Shown here in pieces: positions 1-9,035 of a stretch of 64,000 bases of DNA; positions within the stretch are counted from its first letter, which is position 1; each line of letters opens with the position of its first letter. Location of the stretch: the NCBI GenBank assembly GCA_031459855.1, contig JAVKHP010000001.1, forward strand, positions 912,059-976,058. The letters run 5' to 3'. Made by a program: the position numbers and the translations under genes. Under the pieces are notes generated by a model that worked only from the letters and a program-made list of their open reading frames with translations, was not told the origin of the DNA and ran no database searches. Origin of the DNA: Armatimonadota bacterium (lineage in GTDB: Bacteria; Sysuimicrobiota; Sysuimicrobiia; Sysuimicrobiales; Humicultoraceae).

Positions 1-917
1 GCGTGACTGCGGGGGGAGGGTTCCATCGGCGGCCGGTTGAGTCCCCCCTCCAGCACGCCGCGCGTGCGCGGCAGGTGTTCGTGGGCAGCGATCTCCCGCA
101 GGCGCGCTTCCAGCGGGGCGACCTGGGTCAGCGCCGGCACCCGCACGTCGATCTCCGCCCGCGCGATGTCCGGGACGACGTTGGCCCGCGTCCCGCCCTC
201 GGTGACGATGGCGTTCACCGTGAGCCCCCGGGCGTAGTCGTTCAGTCCGTGCAGCGCCACGATCTTGTGGGCCAGGGCCACCACGGCGCTCGCGCCGTCC
301 TCCGGGTACGCCCCCGCGTGGGCTGCTCTGCCGTGCACGGTGAGGGTGTACCGGCCCACCCCCTTGCGCGCCGTCACCACCGACCCGTCGGGGCGGCCGG
401 GCTCGAGCACGAAGCACACGTGGGCGCGGCGGGCTTCCTCCTCGATCACGGCCCGCGAGCGGGGCGACCCGATCTCCTCGTCGGCGTTGTGCACGACCAC
501 GAGCGACGCGTAGTCGGTCCACCCGGCGGCCGCCAGCAGCCGCAGCGCCTCCCACAGCGTGACGACGCCACCCTTCATGTCGGCCACGCCGGGCCCGTAC
601 GCCCGCGCCCCGTCGGTGCGAAACGGCCGGCGTCGCACATCGTCGGCCCCGAAGACCGTGTCGTAGTGCGCCAGGAAGAGCACGCGCGCGCGGCCGGTGC
701 CGGTGCGCGTCCCCACGAGCACCGGACCGGTGTCCGGGAACTCCAGACGGCGCACCGCGAACCCCAGCAGGTGCAGCTGCGTCTCCACCCACCGGCTGGC
801 AGCCGCCAGCGCCTCCAGTGCGTAGGACCCGGTGTCGAGGTTGACCAGCGTCTCGAGCAGGGCCAGCGCCTCTGGGAGACGGCTCCGGGCCAACGCGAGC
901 GTGTCCTGCGCGTTCAT
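1..917 (-). CDS. M20 family metallopeptidase (glutamate carboxypeptidase-like), C-terminus beyond window
   Basis: About 305 residues are visible, from ATG at 917 reading off the left edge. The protein contains HYDTV (metal-binding His/Asp), then GVADMKGG (bridging Asp) and NADEEIGS (catalytic and metal-binding Glu pair), in the order and spacing of M20 peptidases such as carboxypeptidase G2. The central HGRAAHAG segment marks the dimerisation domain. The family hydrolyses amide bonds at the C-terminus of peptides or acyl-amino acids; the substrate cannot be read here. No signal peptide, so probably cytosolic. The start overlaps the stop of the upstream HTH gene in an ATGA, so the two are probably translationally coupled. 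The last metal-binding His lies outside the window. Confidence 0.9.
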   Translation of the reverse strand, partial: MNAQDTLALARSRLPEALALLETLVNLDTGSYALEALAAASRWVETQLHLLGFAVRRLEFPDTGPVLVGTRTGTGRARVLFLAHYDTVFGADDVRRRPFRTDGARAYGPGVADMKGGVVTLWEALRLLAAAGWTDYASLVVVHNADEEIGSPRSRAVIEEEARRAHVCFVLEPGRPDGSVVTARKGVGRYTLTVHGRAAHAGAYPEDGASAVVALAHKIVALHGLNDYARGLTVNAIVTEGGTRANVVPDIARAEIDVRVPALTQVAPLEARLREIAAHEHLPRTRGVLEGGLNRPPMEPSPRSH

Positions 918-1174
918 CGGTCGCCGATCCACTCCTCTGCCGGCGGCAGCGGCAGCCGCAGTGCGTGTCCTCGACCGCGCCGACCGGCAGGCCGGAGACG
1001 CACCAGGGCCTCCACGTCGCGCCGCAGGTAGAGGCGTCGGCGCCGCATCCCCTGTCGGTAGCTGCGCAGAATCCCGCGGCTGACGTAGGCGTACAGCGTC
1101 TGCGGCTTGACGCCCAACACCGCGCACGCCTCTGCGGCTGTCAGGTACTCCTGCTCGTCGATGCGCACGACCAT
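914..1174 (-). CDS. Small excisionase/MerR-type helix-turn-helix protein
   Basis: 86 residues. Residues about 8-55 (YLTAAEACAVLG, then KPQTLYAYVSRG, then RLYLRRDVEAL) form a winged HTH of the HTH_17/MerR type. This version resembles the N-terminal HTH that many actinobacterial-type citrate synthases carry, but here it stands alone. The ATG at 1174 was preferred over an upstream in-frame start because the HTH begins soon after it. The stop overlaps the M20 peptidase start (ATGA). A role as local transcription regulator of the peptidase is an inference from coupling only. Confidence 0.75.
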   Translation of the reverse strand: MVVRIDEQEYLTAAEACAVLGVKPQTLYAYVSRGILRSYRQGMRRRRLYLRRDVEALVRLRPAGRRGRGHALRLPLPPAEEWIGDR

Positions 1175-1403
1175 GGCTGCACCGCCCTCACCCGCGCGCC
1201 GCTTGCGTCCCACCCAGCGGTGGCCCGATGGGCTCGACGCGCTGACCAACGAGCCCCTCCTCCAGACCTGCGGAGCCCTCTACCAGCAGTCAACCGCACC
1301 CAAGCAGTCAAAGCGCACCGCTGCCGTCGCTGCAAGCACTGATCTTGATTGAAGTTGATTCTACCAGCTTGAGATTGACCCCTCCAGGCTCTCGTCATCG
1401 GCC

Positions 1404-3002
1404 TCACCGGCGCGGCGACCTGTTGGTGACCACCGCCCAGCCAGCAGGCGTGGTGAGCACCGTGTGGACGCGGGGCTGCGGGGGCAACTGGTCGAGGTCC
1501 CGGACTCTGAGGAACACAACAGCAGGCTCCAACGTCCACCACCGCCCCAGGGTGGCGGCATCCTCGGTGTGCTCCACGTCGACATCGAGGACGTACTCGG
1601 GGAAGTTCAGCGCGGCGCCGCGAAAGACGACGACCCGATCCCCTGGCTGCATCAGATGCGTGATCGTCGCGCCGATCTGTCGCCAGGGCCACAGCCGCGG
1701 CCAGTGGACCGCAAGGCCGCGCTCTGCAAGCCCCCAGGCCACCAGCGCGCCACCGGCGAGGAGCGCGACGGCCGTCCGGGGCCGGCCGGCGAGCGCGAGC
1801 ACGGCAAACAGCACCAGCGCGCCGGCCAGCGCCAGCGCAAAGGGCGCCACGATGGGCAGGTACAGGCCGGCCTCGTCCGGAAAACGGCCCGCCAGCCAGG
1901 CTGCCGTGAGCGCAAGCGCGGGCGCAGCGACGAGCACCCCGCCCCAGGCCGCGCCGCGCAGGGCGCGCGGTGCGTCCCACGTCGAGGTCACCGCGCGCGC
2001 CGTCAGCACGGCCAGCGGCGGATAGATAGGGTGGAGGTAGCGGAAGACCTTGTCGGTCGCCGACACGGACAGCAGCAGGAACACGCCGGCAGCCCAGATG
2101 GCGCACAGCCGCACCGACGGCGGACCGCCGCGCACCCCGCGCCATCCCGCGCGCAGGGCCCCGGGCACCAGCGGGGTCCACGGGAGGAATCCGACCAGGA
2201 GCACGGGGACATAGGCCAGCACCGCCTGCCAGAGCGGGGGCAACGCAGAGATCCGCGGGCTGAAGAAGCGTCCGGGGCCCAGGTTCCCACCGAGGAAGAA
2301 CGCCTCGGCGAACGGCTGGCCCTGACGGAGGAGGCCGACGACGAACCACGGTGCGCCCACGAGGACCAGCACCACCGCTCCCACCGCCGCCGCGCGCCAC
2401 GGCCAACCGCGCACCTCGCCCGCCCGGCGTGCCAGCAGCCATTCGCCGCCGGCTGTCATGGCGAAGATCGCCACGGCCACCACGCCTTTGGCGAGCACCG
2501 CCAGCGCCAGCCACAATCCGGCCGCCGCGGCCGACCGCACGCGCCCGTCGTGCCTGTACGCGAGGTACGCCAGGTGCGCGAGCGCCAGGAAGAACGACAG
2601 CGCCACGTCTTGCTGCGGGGTCAGGCTCTGGTAGAGCACCTGCACGGCGGTGAGCAAGACCAGGGCCGCGAGCAGCGCCTCTTCCCGGTTCGCGTGCAGG
2701 CGGGCCAGCCTGTAGGTGACGACCGCCAGGCCCAGCGTCATCAGCAGCTGCCAGCCGCGCAGGGCCGCGTCGCTCTGGCCCGCGACGCGGAGCGACGCCG
2801 CGATGAACCAGATCGTCAGCGGGGGCTTGTCGACGACCCAGTCCTGGGTGAATCGCAGCGTCAGCCAGTCGCCGGAGCGAAGCACGTTCTTCGCGATGCG
2901 CCCGTAGAGGGCCGCATCACCGTCGACGTGCGGCAACGGCGCCGCCGCCAGCACCAGCGCGCCGGCTGCCCACAGCAGCCACGTCCACGTCCGCACCGCC
3001 AT
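1404..3002 (-). CDS. ArnT/PMT-like integral membrane glycosyltransferase
   Basis: 532 residues from ATG 3002, which has a strong ribosome site (GGAAGGAG, 5 nt upstream). The N-terminus shows one transmembrane segment followed by the acidic loop HVDGDAALYGRIAKNV and the DKPPLT motif typical of GT-C family enzymes (ArnT, PMT_2) that transfer sugars from polyprenyl phosphate on the outer face of the membrane. Around ten further hydrophobic segments follow, then a soluble C-terminal part of about 100 residues. The acceptor (lipid, glycan or protein) is not evident from the neighbours. Confidence 0.85.
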   Translation of the reverse strand: MAVRTWTWLLWAAGALVLAAAPLPHVDGDAALYGRIAKNVLRSGDWLTLRFTQDWVVDKPPLTIWFIAASLRVAGQSDAALRGWQLLMTLGLAVVTYRLARLHANREEALLAALVLLTAVQVLYQSLTPQQDVALSFFLALAHLAYLAYRHDGRVRSAAAAGLWLALAVLAKGVVAVAIFAMTAGGEWLLARRAGEVRGWPWRAAAVGAVVLVLVGAPWFVVGLLRQGQPFAEAFFLGGNLGPGRFFSPRISALPPLWQAVLAYVPVLLVGFLPWTPLVPGALRAGWRGVRGGPPSVRLCAIWAAGVFLLLSVSATDKVFRYLHPIYPPLAVLTARAVTSTWDAPRALRGAAWGGVLVAAPALALTAAWLAGRFPDEAGLYLPIVAPFALALAGALVLFAVLALAGRPRTAVALLAGGALVAWGLAERGLAVHWPRLWPWRQIGATITHLMQPGDRVVVFRGAALNFPEYVLDVDVEHTEDAATLGRWWTLEPAVVFLRVRDLDQLPPQPRVHTVLTTPAGWAVVTNRSPRR

Positions 3003-3212
3003 GGCTCCTTCCACTATAGCGGGTGCCAGATCGTCCGGCCGGGCAGGGCCCGCGCAGGCCACCACCCGCGCGGGCTACCGCCGCGAACATCCGGTGGCCG
3101 CCCGATGGCTAGGCCCCGGTCAGCTGGCTATCGTATGCTGTAGCTGGACTTCCACCGACACCGGGCAGGGGGCGCGCGCCTGTGCCGCCCTGCCGACAGG
3201 GGGTAAAACACG

Positions 3213-4589
3213 ATGAGGACCAGAGCGATCGCAGGCCTCGCCGCTGTGGTGGCGCTGGCCGCAGGGGTGAGCCTGACCGGACCGACCGCGGCGAGCCCCA
3301 CCAGCGGGCCGACGCTGGTTGCGCAGGCCCCGCGCATCCAGCTCGAGTTCTGGCACGGCCTCCGGGGGCCGCTGGGCGAAGCCCTGGAGTCGATCGTCGC
3401 GGGCTTCAACGCCTCCCAGACGCGCTACCAGGTCAACGCCACGTTCAAGGGATCGTACCCCGAGACGATGGTGGCGGCCATCGCCGCGTTCCGGGCGGGC
3501 AACGCGCCCCACGTCGTGCAGATGTTCGAGGTCGGCACGGCCACCATGATGGCGGCCAAGGGGGCGATCAAACCCGTGCACGAGCTGATGCGGGAAGCGG
3601 GCATCCCCTTCGACCCCAGCATCTACCTGCCGGCGGTCCGCAGCTACTACAGCGACGCCGCCGGCCGCATGGTCTCGCTGCCGTTCAACACCTCGACGCC
3701 GGTCCTGTGGTACAACAAGGACGCCTTCCGCCGGGCCGGTCTGAACCCCGACGCGCCACCCAAGACCTGGAACGAGGTCCGGGCGGCGGCCCAGCGCATC
3801 CGGGCGGCCAACGCCGCGCCCTGCGGGTTGTCCACGGCGTGGCCGACGTGGGTGCAGGTGGAGAACTTCGGCGCGATCCACGACGTGCCGTTCGCCACGA
3901 AGGCCAACGGGTTCGAAGGCACCGACGCCGAGCTCACGCTCAACCTGCCCCTGTACGTCCGCCACCTGCAGTTCCTGGTGGACATGCTCCGGGAGGGAAC
4001 CTTCAAGTACGGGGGGCGCGACGCCGCCGGCGACGCGCTGGGGCCCTCGGGCGAGTGCGCGATGCTCACGGCGTCGTCGGCCCTGTTCGCCCGCTACCAG
4101 CGCGAGGCCAAGTTCGACTGGGGCGTCACGTTCCTGCCCTACTACGACGACGTGAAGGGCGCGCCGAAGAACTCCATCATCGGCGGCGCCAGCTTCTGGG
4201 TGATGACCGCGCCGCGGCGGACCGCCGAGGAGTACCGCGGGGTCGCCGAGTTCTTCCGCTACGTGAGCTCGCCCGAGGCGTCGGCGAAGTGGCACATGGA
4301 GACCGGCTACGTGCCCATCACCTTCACCGGCGCTCAGCTGGCGCGTGCCACGGGCTTCTACCAGCGGAACCCCTGGGCGGAGATCCCCATTCAGCAGCTC
4401 ACCCGCACACCACCCACGCGGAACTCGCGCGGCCTGCGGCTGGGCAACCTCGTGGAGATCCGGGTGGTGCTCTACGAGGAGATGGAGCGGGCGTTCCAGG
4501 GACAGCAGACGGCGCAACAGGCGATGGACAACGCGGTGCGCCGCGGGAACCAGATCCTGCGCCGCTTCGAGCGCACCGCAGGGCTGTAG
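3213..4589 (+). CDS. ugpB: UgpB-type ABC transporter substrate-binding protein
   Basis: 458 residues. A signal peptide spans about 1-38 (MRTRAIAGLAAVVALAAG, cleavage near AQA). The mature part starts IQLEFWHG and continues with FNASQTRYQVNATFKG and PFNTSTPVLWYNKDAFR, the pattern of family-1 solute-binding proteins closest to UgpB (glycerol-3-phosphate or glycerophosphodiester binding). It is followed by a glycerophosphodiesterase and two matching permeases (UgpA and UgpE types), so the substrate is probably a glycerophosphodiester. No ATPase gene is found in the set; a shared MsmK/UgpC-type ATPase elsewhere would be needed. A GGGGG ribosome site precedes the ATG. Confidence 0.9.
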   Translation: MRTRAIAGLAAVVALAAGVSLTGPTAASPTSGPTLVAQAPRIQLEFWHGLRGPLGEALESIVAGFNASQTRYQVNATFKGSYPETMVAAIAAFRAGNAPHVVQMFEVGTATMMAAKGAIKPVHELMREAGIPFDPSIYLPAVRSYYSDAAGRMVSLPFNTSTPVLWYNKDAFRRAGLNPDAPPKTWNEVRAAAQRIRAANAAPCGLSTAWPTWVQVENFGAIHDVPFATKANGFEGTDAELTLNLPLYVRHLQFLVDMLREGTFKYGGRDAAGDALGPSGECAMLTASSALFARYQREAKFDWGVTFLPYYDDVKGAPKNSIIGGASFWVMTAPRRTAEEYRGVAEFFRYVSSPEASAKWHMETGYVPITFTGAQLARATGFYQRNPWAEIPIQQLTRTPPTRNSRGLRLGNLVEIRVVLYEEMERAFQGQQTAQQAMDNAVRRGNQILRRFERTAGL

Positions 4590-4603
4590 GAGCTACGAGG
4601 GGT

Positions 4604-4645
4604 GCCGGTCGGGCGGGGCACGGGCAGCCGCCCCGCCCGACCGGC
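4604..4645 (+). terminator. Strong hairpin after ugpB
   Basis: A perfect 16-bp inverted repeat (4604-4619 with 4630-4645, loop of 10 nt) begins 14 bp after the ugpB stop. No T-run follows, so it may be a processing or stability hairpin that raises ugpB mRNA over the downstream genes, as is common for binding-protein genes, rather than a classic intrinsic terminator. Confidence 0.6.
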
Positions 4646-4709
4646 CGGGACCAGCATGCCCACAGGCGGTCCGTGCCGCGCTCGCAGGTCGTCCGGCGCG
4701 GATGCGGTT

Positions 4710-4725
4710 ATGGCGTATACGCCAT
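4710..4725. promoter_or_regulatory. Perfect 16-bp palindrome upstream of the glycerophosphodiesterase gene
   Basis: ATGGCGTATACGCCAT reads the same on both strands. It lies between ugpB and the phosphodiesterase gene, 36 bp before the chosen GTG start. Such a site fits a dimeric repressor operator. An alternative is that its ATG is the true start of the phosphodiesterase. Confidence 0.4.
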
Positions 4726-4760
4726 GCCGTGATCGTTCACGAGGCGGGCAGTCGCCAGCG

Positions 4761-5675
4761 GTGGATCGGTGTCCGCACCGCGCCCGTGCCCGGCGCAGGT
4801 CGTTCCAGCCGGCGCTCCGTTCCATCATCGTCCTGACCAGCCTCGCCGCCCTGGCGACGGCGGTGCTCCCCGCCGGTCTGGCGCAGACGCTCACGGTGGA
4901 CGTGCACGCCCATCGGGGCGGCGCAGGGCTGGCCCCCGAGAACACGCTGGCCGCCTTCCGCAACGCCATCGCGCTGGGCGCCGACGTCCTCGAGCTCGAC
5001 CTGCACGTCTCCAAGGACGGCGAGCTCGTGGTGATCCACGACGCCACCGTCTCCCGCACGACCACCGGCCGCGGGTACGTCCACGAGATGACCGTCGCAG
5101 AGCTCAAACGCCTGGACGCAGGCGTGCACTTCCACCCCCGGTTCGCCGGCGAGCGCATCCCGACCCTGGGCGAGGTGCTGGCGTTGGTGGCCACCCAGGC
5201 CCCGCCCCACGTGCGGCTCAACATCGAGACCAAGTACCCCTCACCCGGCCAGTATCCCCCTCCGCCACCCGACTTCGAGGCCAAGGTGATTGAGCAGGTG
5301 CGCGCCGCCGGCCTGCTGGACCGCGTGATCGTGCAGTCGTTCCACTACCCCTCGATCCGCAGGGTGAAGGCCCTGGCGCCCACGGTGCGCACCGCCGCGC
5401 TGCGCGCGGCGCGCGACCCGACTTTCGACCCCGTCGCCGTGGTGCGGGAGGTCGGCGCCGACCTGTGGGCCCCGCAGGGCGACCAGGTCACCGCCGACGT
5501 GGTGGAGACGTTGCACCGCGCCGGCATCCCCGTGGTGCCCTGGACCGTGAACACGCCCGCCGAGATGGCACGCCTGCTGGACGCGGGCATCGGCCGGCTG
5601 CCGGGCGACGGCATCATCACCGACTACCCGGACCGCCTGCTCCAGGTCCTGCGCGCCCGCGGGATCCGGCGGTGA
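4761..5675 (+). CDS. Secreted glycerophosphodiester phosphodiesterase (GDPD family)
   Basis: About 304 residues from GTG 4761. The hydrophobic stretch SIIVLTSLAALATAV followed by GLAQT is a signal peptide. The catalytic domain starts VDVHAHRGG (His), then PENTLAAF, then LELDLHVSKDGELVVIHD (Glu, Asp, His), the GDPD signature. It also has NIETK, typical of the fold, and ends with WTVNTPAEM and ITDYPD. The enzyme cleaves glycerophosphodiesters to glycerol-3-phosphate and an alcohol, here outside the membrane. Its position between ugpB and ugpA supports joint use. The start is uncertain: ATG 4710 lies in frame, but would give an unusually long n-region. Confidence 0.88.
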   Translation: MDRCPHRARARRRSFQPALRSIIVLTSLAALATAVLPAGLAQTLTVDVHAHRGGAGLAPENTLAAFRNAIALGADVLELDLHVSKDGELVVIHDATVSRTTTGRGYVHEMTVAELKRLDAGVHFHPRFAGERIPTLGEVLALVATQAPPHVRLNIETKYPSPGQYPPPPPDFEAKVIEQVRAAGLLDRVIVQSFHYPSIRRVKALAPTVRTAALRAARDPTFDPVAVVREVGADLWAPQGDQVTADVVETLHRAGIPVVPWTVNTPAEMARLLDAGIGRLPGDGIITDYPDRLLQVLRARGIRR

Positions 5676-5748
5676 GCGGCGCCCGCGTCCAGGCGGCCGG
5701 GGCGCCAGGGTATCGTGCTGCCCGCAGGCGTCGGGAGCGGAGCAGCGC

Positions 5749-5808
5749 CGGGCGGCTGACCGGGCGGCTGGCCGGGCGGCTGACCGGGCGGCTGGCCGGG
5801 CGGCTGAC
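5749..5808. repeat. 12-bp tandem repeat, 5 units
   Basis: Five consecutive 12-bp units of the form cgggcggctgac or cgggcggctggc, alternating strictly so that the true unit is 24 bp. It sits in the spacer between the phosphodiesterase stop (5675) and ugpA (5911). The rest of the 235-bp spacer shows no convincing gene. Confidence 0.85.
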
Positions 5809-5910
5809 CGCCCGGCGGACGCCCCGCCGCGGTCTTCCGCAGGTGGTGCGCCAGCGGCGCGGAGCGCGCGGGAGCCAGCACGGCCCGCCGCGAACATGAA
5901 CCCGTAGACG

Positions 5911-6792
5911 ATGCGCCGCCGGACGATCTTCCCCAACAAGGTGCTGCCCTACGCCCTGCTGGCGCCGCAGCTGGCCGTCACCGTCGTCTTCTTCTTCTGG
6001 CCCGCCGCGCAGGCCATCGTCCAGTCAATGCTCCGGCAGGACCCGTTTGGCCTCAGCACGGCGTTCGTGGGGCTCGAGAACTTCGTCACCGTGCTGACCG
6101 ACCCGTTCTACCTGCAGACCCTGCGGGTGACGTTCGTCTTCTCGGCCGCCGTCGTGCTCCTGGCCATGGCCACCGGCCTCCTCCTGGCCACGACCGCCGA
6201 CAAGGAGATCCGCGGCGCGTCGGTCTACAAGACCCTGCTCATCTGGCCGTATGCCATCGCCCCGGCGGTCTCCGCCTCCCTGTGGCTGTTCATCTTCCAC
6301 CCGACCATCGGCATCGTGGGCCGCGCGCTGATCCGCCACGGCATCCCGTGGGACTACACCCTCAACGGCACCCACGCCCTGGTCCTGGTGATCCTGGCCG
6401 CCGCCTGGAACCGGGTGGCCTACAACTTCATCTTCTTCCTGGCCGGCTTGCAGTCGATTCCCCGCTCGGTGCTGGAGGCCGCCGCCGTGGACGGCGCCAC
6501 CTCACGGCAGCGCTTCTGGCGCGTGGTGTTCCCGCTGCTCTCGCCGACCACGTTCTTCCTGCTGGTGGTCAACGTCATCTACGCCTTCTTCGACACGTTC
6601 GGCATCGTCCACGCCCTGACCCGCGGCGGCCCGGGCAAGGCCACCGAGACGCTGATCTACAAGGTCTACGTGGACGGCGTGATCAACCTCGACCTGGGGG
6701 GCTCGTCGGCGCAGTCGGTGATCCTGCTGCTGGTGGTGATCGCCCTGACGGCGCTGCAGTTCCGGTACATCGAGCGGCGGGTGGCGTACTGA
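5911..6792 (+). CDS. ugpA: UgpA-type ABC transporter permease
   Basis: 293 residues with six hydrophobic segments, beginning with [20 protein letters not shown]. The cytoplasmic EAA loop is clear: [22 protein letters not shown], where the ATPase docks. Closest in character to UgpA/MalF-class permeases of the CUT1 family. The stop codon shares one base with the ugpE start (TGATG), so both are co-translated. Confidence 0.9.
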   Translation: MRRRTIFPNKVLPYALLAPQLAVTVVFFFWPAAQAIVQSMLRQDPFGLSTAFVGLENFVTVLTDPFYLQTLRVTFVFSAAVVLLAMATGLLLATTADKEIRGASVYKTLLIWPYAIAPAVSASLWLFIFHPTIGIVGRALIRHGIPWDYTLNGTHALVLVILAAAWNRVAYNFIFFLAGLQSIPRSVLEAAAVDGATSRQRFWRVVFPLLSPTTFFLLVVNVIYAFFDTFGIVHALTRGGPGKATETLIYKVYVDGVINLDLGGSSAQSVILLLVVIALTALQFRYIERRVAY

Positions 6793-7643
6793 TGCGGCTG
6801 CGCCGTCGCCTGCGCCACTGGCAGGCGCACCTGATCCTGCTGGCGGGCGTGGCGCTGTTCGCGTTCCCGGTCTACGTGGCCCTGGTCGGCTCCACCCACG
6901 ACCTGGGCACGGTGGCCCGCGGCGAGATGGGCCTGCGTCCGGGCCCCTACGCCGTGAAGAACTACACCCAGGCCTTCACCACCGGCAGCGGCGAGCGCAT
7001 CCGCGGGGCGCCGGTGCGCCTGATGATGCGCAACAGCCTGATCATGGCCCTGGCGATCCCCACCGGGAAGATCCTCATCTCGCTGCTGTCGGCGTTCGCC
7101 GTGGTCTTCTTCGAGTTCCCGCTGCGCATGTTCTTCTTCTGGATGATCTTCGTGACGCTCATGCTCCCCGTGGAGGTCCGGATCATCCCCACCTACAAGG
7201 TGGTCGCCGACCTGGGCATGATCGACACCTTCGCCGGGCTCACCGTCCCGCTGATCGCCTCGGCGACGGCCACGCTGATCTTCCGCCAGTTCTTCCTGAC
7301 GATCCCCGACGAGCTGGTGGACGCCGCCAAGGTCGACGGGGCGGGCCCCATGCGCTTCTTCTGGAGCATCCTGCTGCCGCTCTCCTCGACCACCACCGCG
7401 GCCCTGTTCGTCATCCTGTTCATCTACGGCTGGAACCAGTACCTCTGGCCGCTGCTCGTCACCACCAGCCAGGAGATGACGACCGTGGTCATCGGCATCA
7501 CGCGGATGATCGGCACGGGCGAAGCCCTGGTGGACTGGCCCATCATCATGGCCACGACCATCATGGCGATGCTGCCCCCCGTGGTGGTCGTGATCCTCAT
7601 GCAGCGATGGTTCGTGAAGGGCCTGACGGAGACCGAAAAATGA
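6792..7643 (+). CDS. ugpE: UgpE-type ABC transporter permease
   Basis: 283 residues with six hydrophobic segments and the EAA loop VDAAKVDGAGPMRFFW. It is the second CUT1-type permease that pairs with UgpA. ATG 6792 overlaps the ugpA stop. Its own stop overlaps the next start (ATGA at 7640-7643), placing the racemase-family gene in the same operon. Confidence 0.9.
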   Translation: MRLRRRLRHWQAHLILLAGVALFAFPVYVALVGSTHDLGTVARGEMGLRPGPYAVKNYTQAFTTGSGERIRGAPVRLMMRNSLIMALAIPTGKILISLLSAFAVVFFEFPLRMFFFWMIFVTLMLPVEVRIIPTYKVVADLGMIDTFAGLTVPLIASATATLIFRQFFLTIPDELVDAAKVDGAGPMRFFWSILLPLSSTTTAALFVILFIYGWNQYLWPLLVTTSQEMTTVVIGITRMIGTGEALVDWPIIMATTIMAMLPPVVVVILMQRWFVKGLTETEK

Positions 7644-8749
7644 CCCCCAACGGCACACGGGACACCGGGGCTCGCGCGGCGGGTGCGGCGGGCGAGGCCA
7701 CCTCAGACGCCCTCGTGGCCGCCGTGCGCCGGTGGCGCCCGCCGGACGACCACCCGATCCTCACGGTGATCGACGCCCACGCCGCGGGCGAGCCCCTGCG
7801 CGTCGTGACCGGTGGCTGGCCCCCGGTTCCGGGGAACACGATGTCTGCCAAGCGAGGGTACGCGCGCGCACACCTCGACCACCTGCGGCGGGCGCTCGTC
7901 TTCGAGCCGCGGGGCCATGCCGACATGTACGGGGCCGTGCTCACCGACCCCGTGACGCCCGACGGCGACCTGGGCGTGCTGTTCCTGCACACCGAGGGAT
8001 GGTCGACCATGTGCGGCCATGGCGTGATCGCCCTGGTGACCGTCCTGGTGGAGACCGGTGCCGTGGTCGCTACCGGTCCCGACGCTGTCGTCCGCCTGGA
8101 CACGCCCGCTGGCCGCGTGGTGGCCCGCGCGCGGCTGGATGCGGGGCGCGTGCGCAGCGTCGCCTTCGAGAACGTGCCCTCGTTCGTCGTCGCCCTCGAC
8201 CAGACGGTCGCGGTGCCGGGTTTGGGCACGGTGCGCTACGACGTGGCGTTCGGCGGCGCCTTCTACGCATACTGCGAGGCCGCGCCGCTCGGCCTGCGCC
8301 TGGTCCCCGAGGAGTACCGCCAGCTGATCGCCACCGGCGAAGCCATCACGCAGGCGGTGGCGGCGCGGCAGGCCGTCCGACACCCCGACGACGACACCCT
8401 CAGCTTCCTCTACGGGACGATCTTCACGGGCCCAGCCCACGTGCCCGGCGCCCACAGCCGTCACGTCTGCGTGTTCGCCGGCACCCAGGTGGACCGGTCG
8501 CCAACGGGCACCGGCGTCAGCGGCCGTCTGGCACTGGAGCATGCCCGCGGGCGCCTGGCGCCCGGGGCACCGCTGGTGGTCGAGAGCCTGATCGGCACGC
8601 GCTTTACCGGCCGCATCGTGCGCACGACCACCATAGGGACCATCCCGGCTGTGGTGCCCGAGGTCGAGGGGAGCGCGTTCATCACCGGCCGGACCGAGTT
8701 CGTCCTGGACCCCGCCGACCCGCTGCGCGAGGGGTTCTTCCTGCGGTAG
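7640..8749 (+). CDS. Proline racemase family, probable trans-3-hydroxy-L-proline dehydratase
   Basis: 369 residues. The first active-site segment is STMCGHG (Cys125). The second is DRSPTGTG, with Thr289 where proline and 4-hydroxyproline racemases have Cys. A Cys/Thr pair is the known signature of trans-3-hydroxy-L-proline dehydratase (as in human L3HYPDH), which removes water to give pyrroline-2-carboxylate. The first 35 residues form an Ala-rich extension. ATG 7640 was chosen because it overlaps the ugpE stop. Presence in an Ugp-like operon suggests the transporter may carry something other than glycerophosphodiesters, or that the operon is mixed; the link is an inference. Confidence 0.82.
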   Translation: MTPNGTRDTGARAAGAAGEATSDALVAAVRRWRPPDDHPILTVIDAHAAGEPLRVVTGGWPPVPGNTMSAKRGYARAHLDHLRRALVFEPRGHADMYGAVLTDPVTPDGDLGVLFLHTEGWSTMCGHGVIALVTVLVETGAVVATGPDAVVRLDTPAGRVVARARLDAGRVRSVAFENVPSFVVALDQTVAVPGLGTVRYDVAFGGAFYAYCEAAPLGLRLVPEEYRQLIATGEAITQAVAARQAVRHPDDDTLSFLYGTIFTGPAHVPGAHSRHVCVFAGTQVDRSPTGTGVSGRLALEHARGRLAPGAPLVVESLIGTRFTGRIVRTTTIGTIPAVVPEVEGSAFITGRTEFVLDPADPLREGFFLR

Positions 8750-8833
8750 GCGTCCGGGGTACAAGGCGGCGACCGGCTCGGCCCGGGCCTCCTACGCTGC
8801 GCGAGGGGTTCGTCTTGCGGTAGGCGTCCGGGG
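8722..8833. repeat. 38-bp direct repeat copying the 3' end of the racemase-family gene
   Basis: Positions 8722-8759 (last codons and stop of the dehydratase gene plus 10 bp) recur at 8796-8833 with 2 mismatches, 74 bp apart. The second copy still encodes LREGF-LR and a stop, but nothing upstream of it is coding. The following spacer to 9036 holds no gene I can support. Confidence 0.85.
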
Positions 8834-9035
8834 CCGTCCGCACCCGGCGCGGTGCAGGGCCGATCCCCGCCCGTGCCGAGAGCGCGCCGGGTCCCCCGAG
8901 CCGAGCCGCGCCGTGCCGCGCTTTCCACTCCATGCTGGCAGTCCATGCCGACAGGGTGTCGGGACGCCGTGCCGGTGTCCATGCAGGGCACAGACCGCGC
9001 CCGCGGCGAACCAGGAAGCGCGGAGGGAAGGGACG

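Noticed and set aside
1340-1380. Promoter for the HTH-peptidase pair (TAGAAT with TTGATT repeats)
   Set aside because: A -10-like box exists on the minus strand, but no -35 lies at the right spacing. Noted only as a possible binding region.
8722-8833. Tandem duplication producing a second protein
   Set aside because: The second copy lacks any upstream coding sequence or start; only the gene end is repeated.
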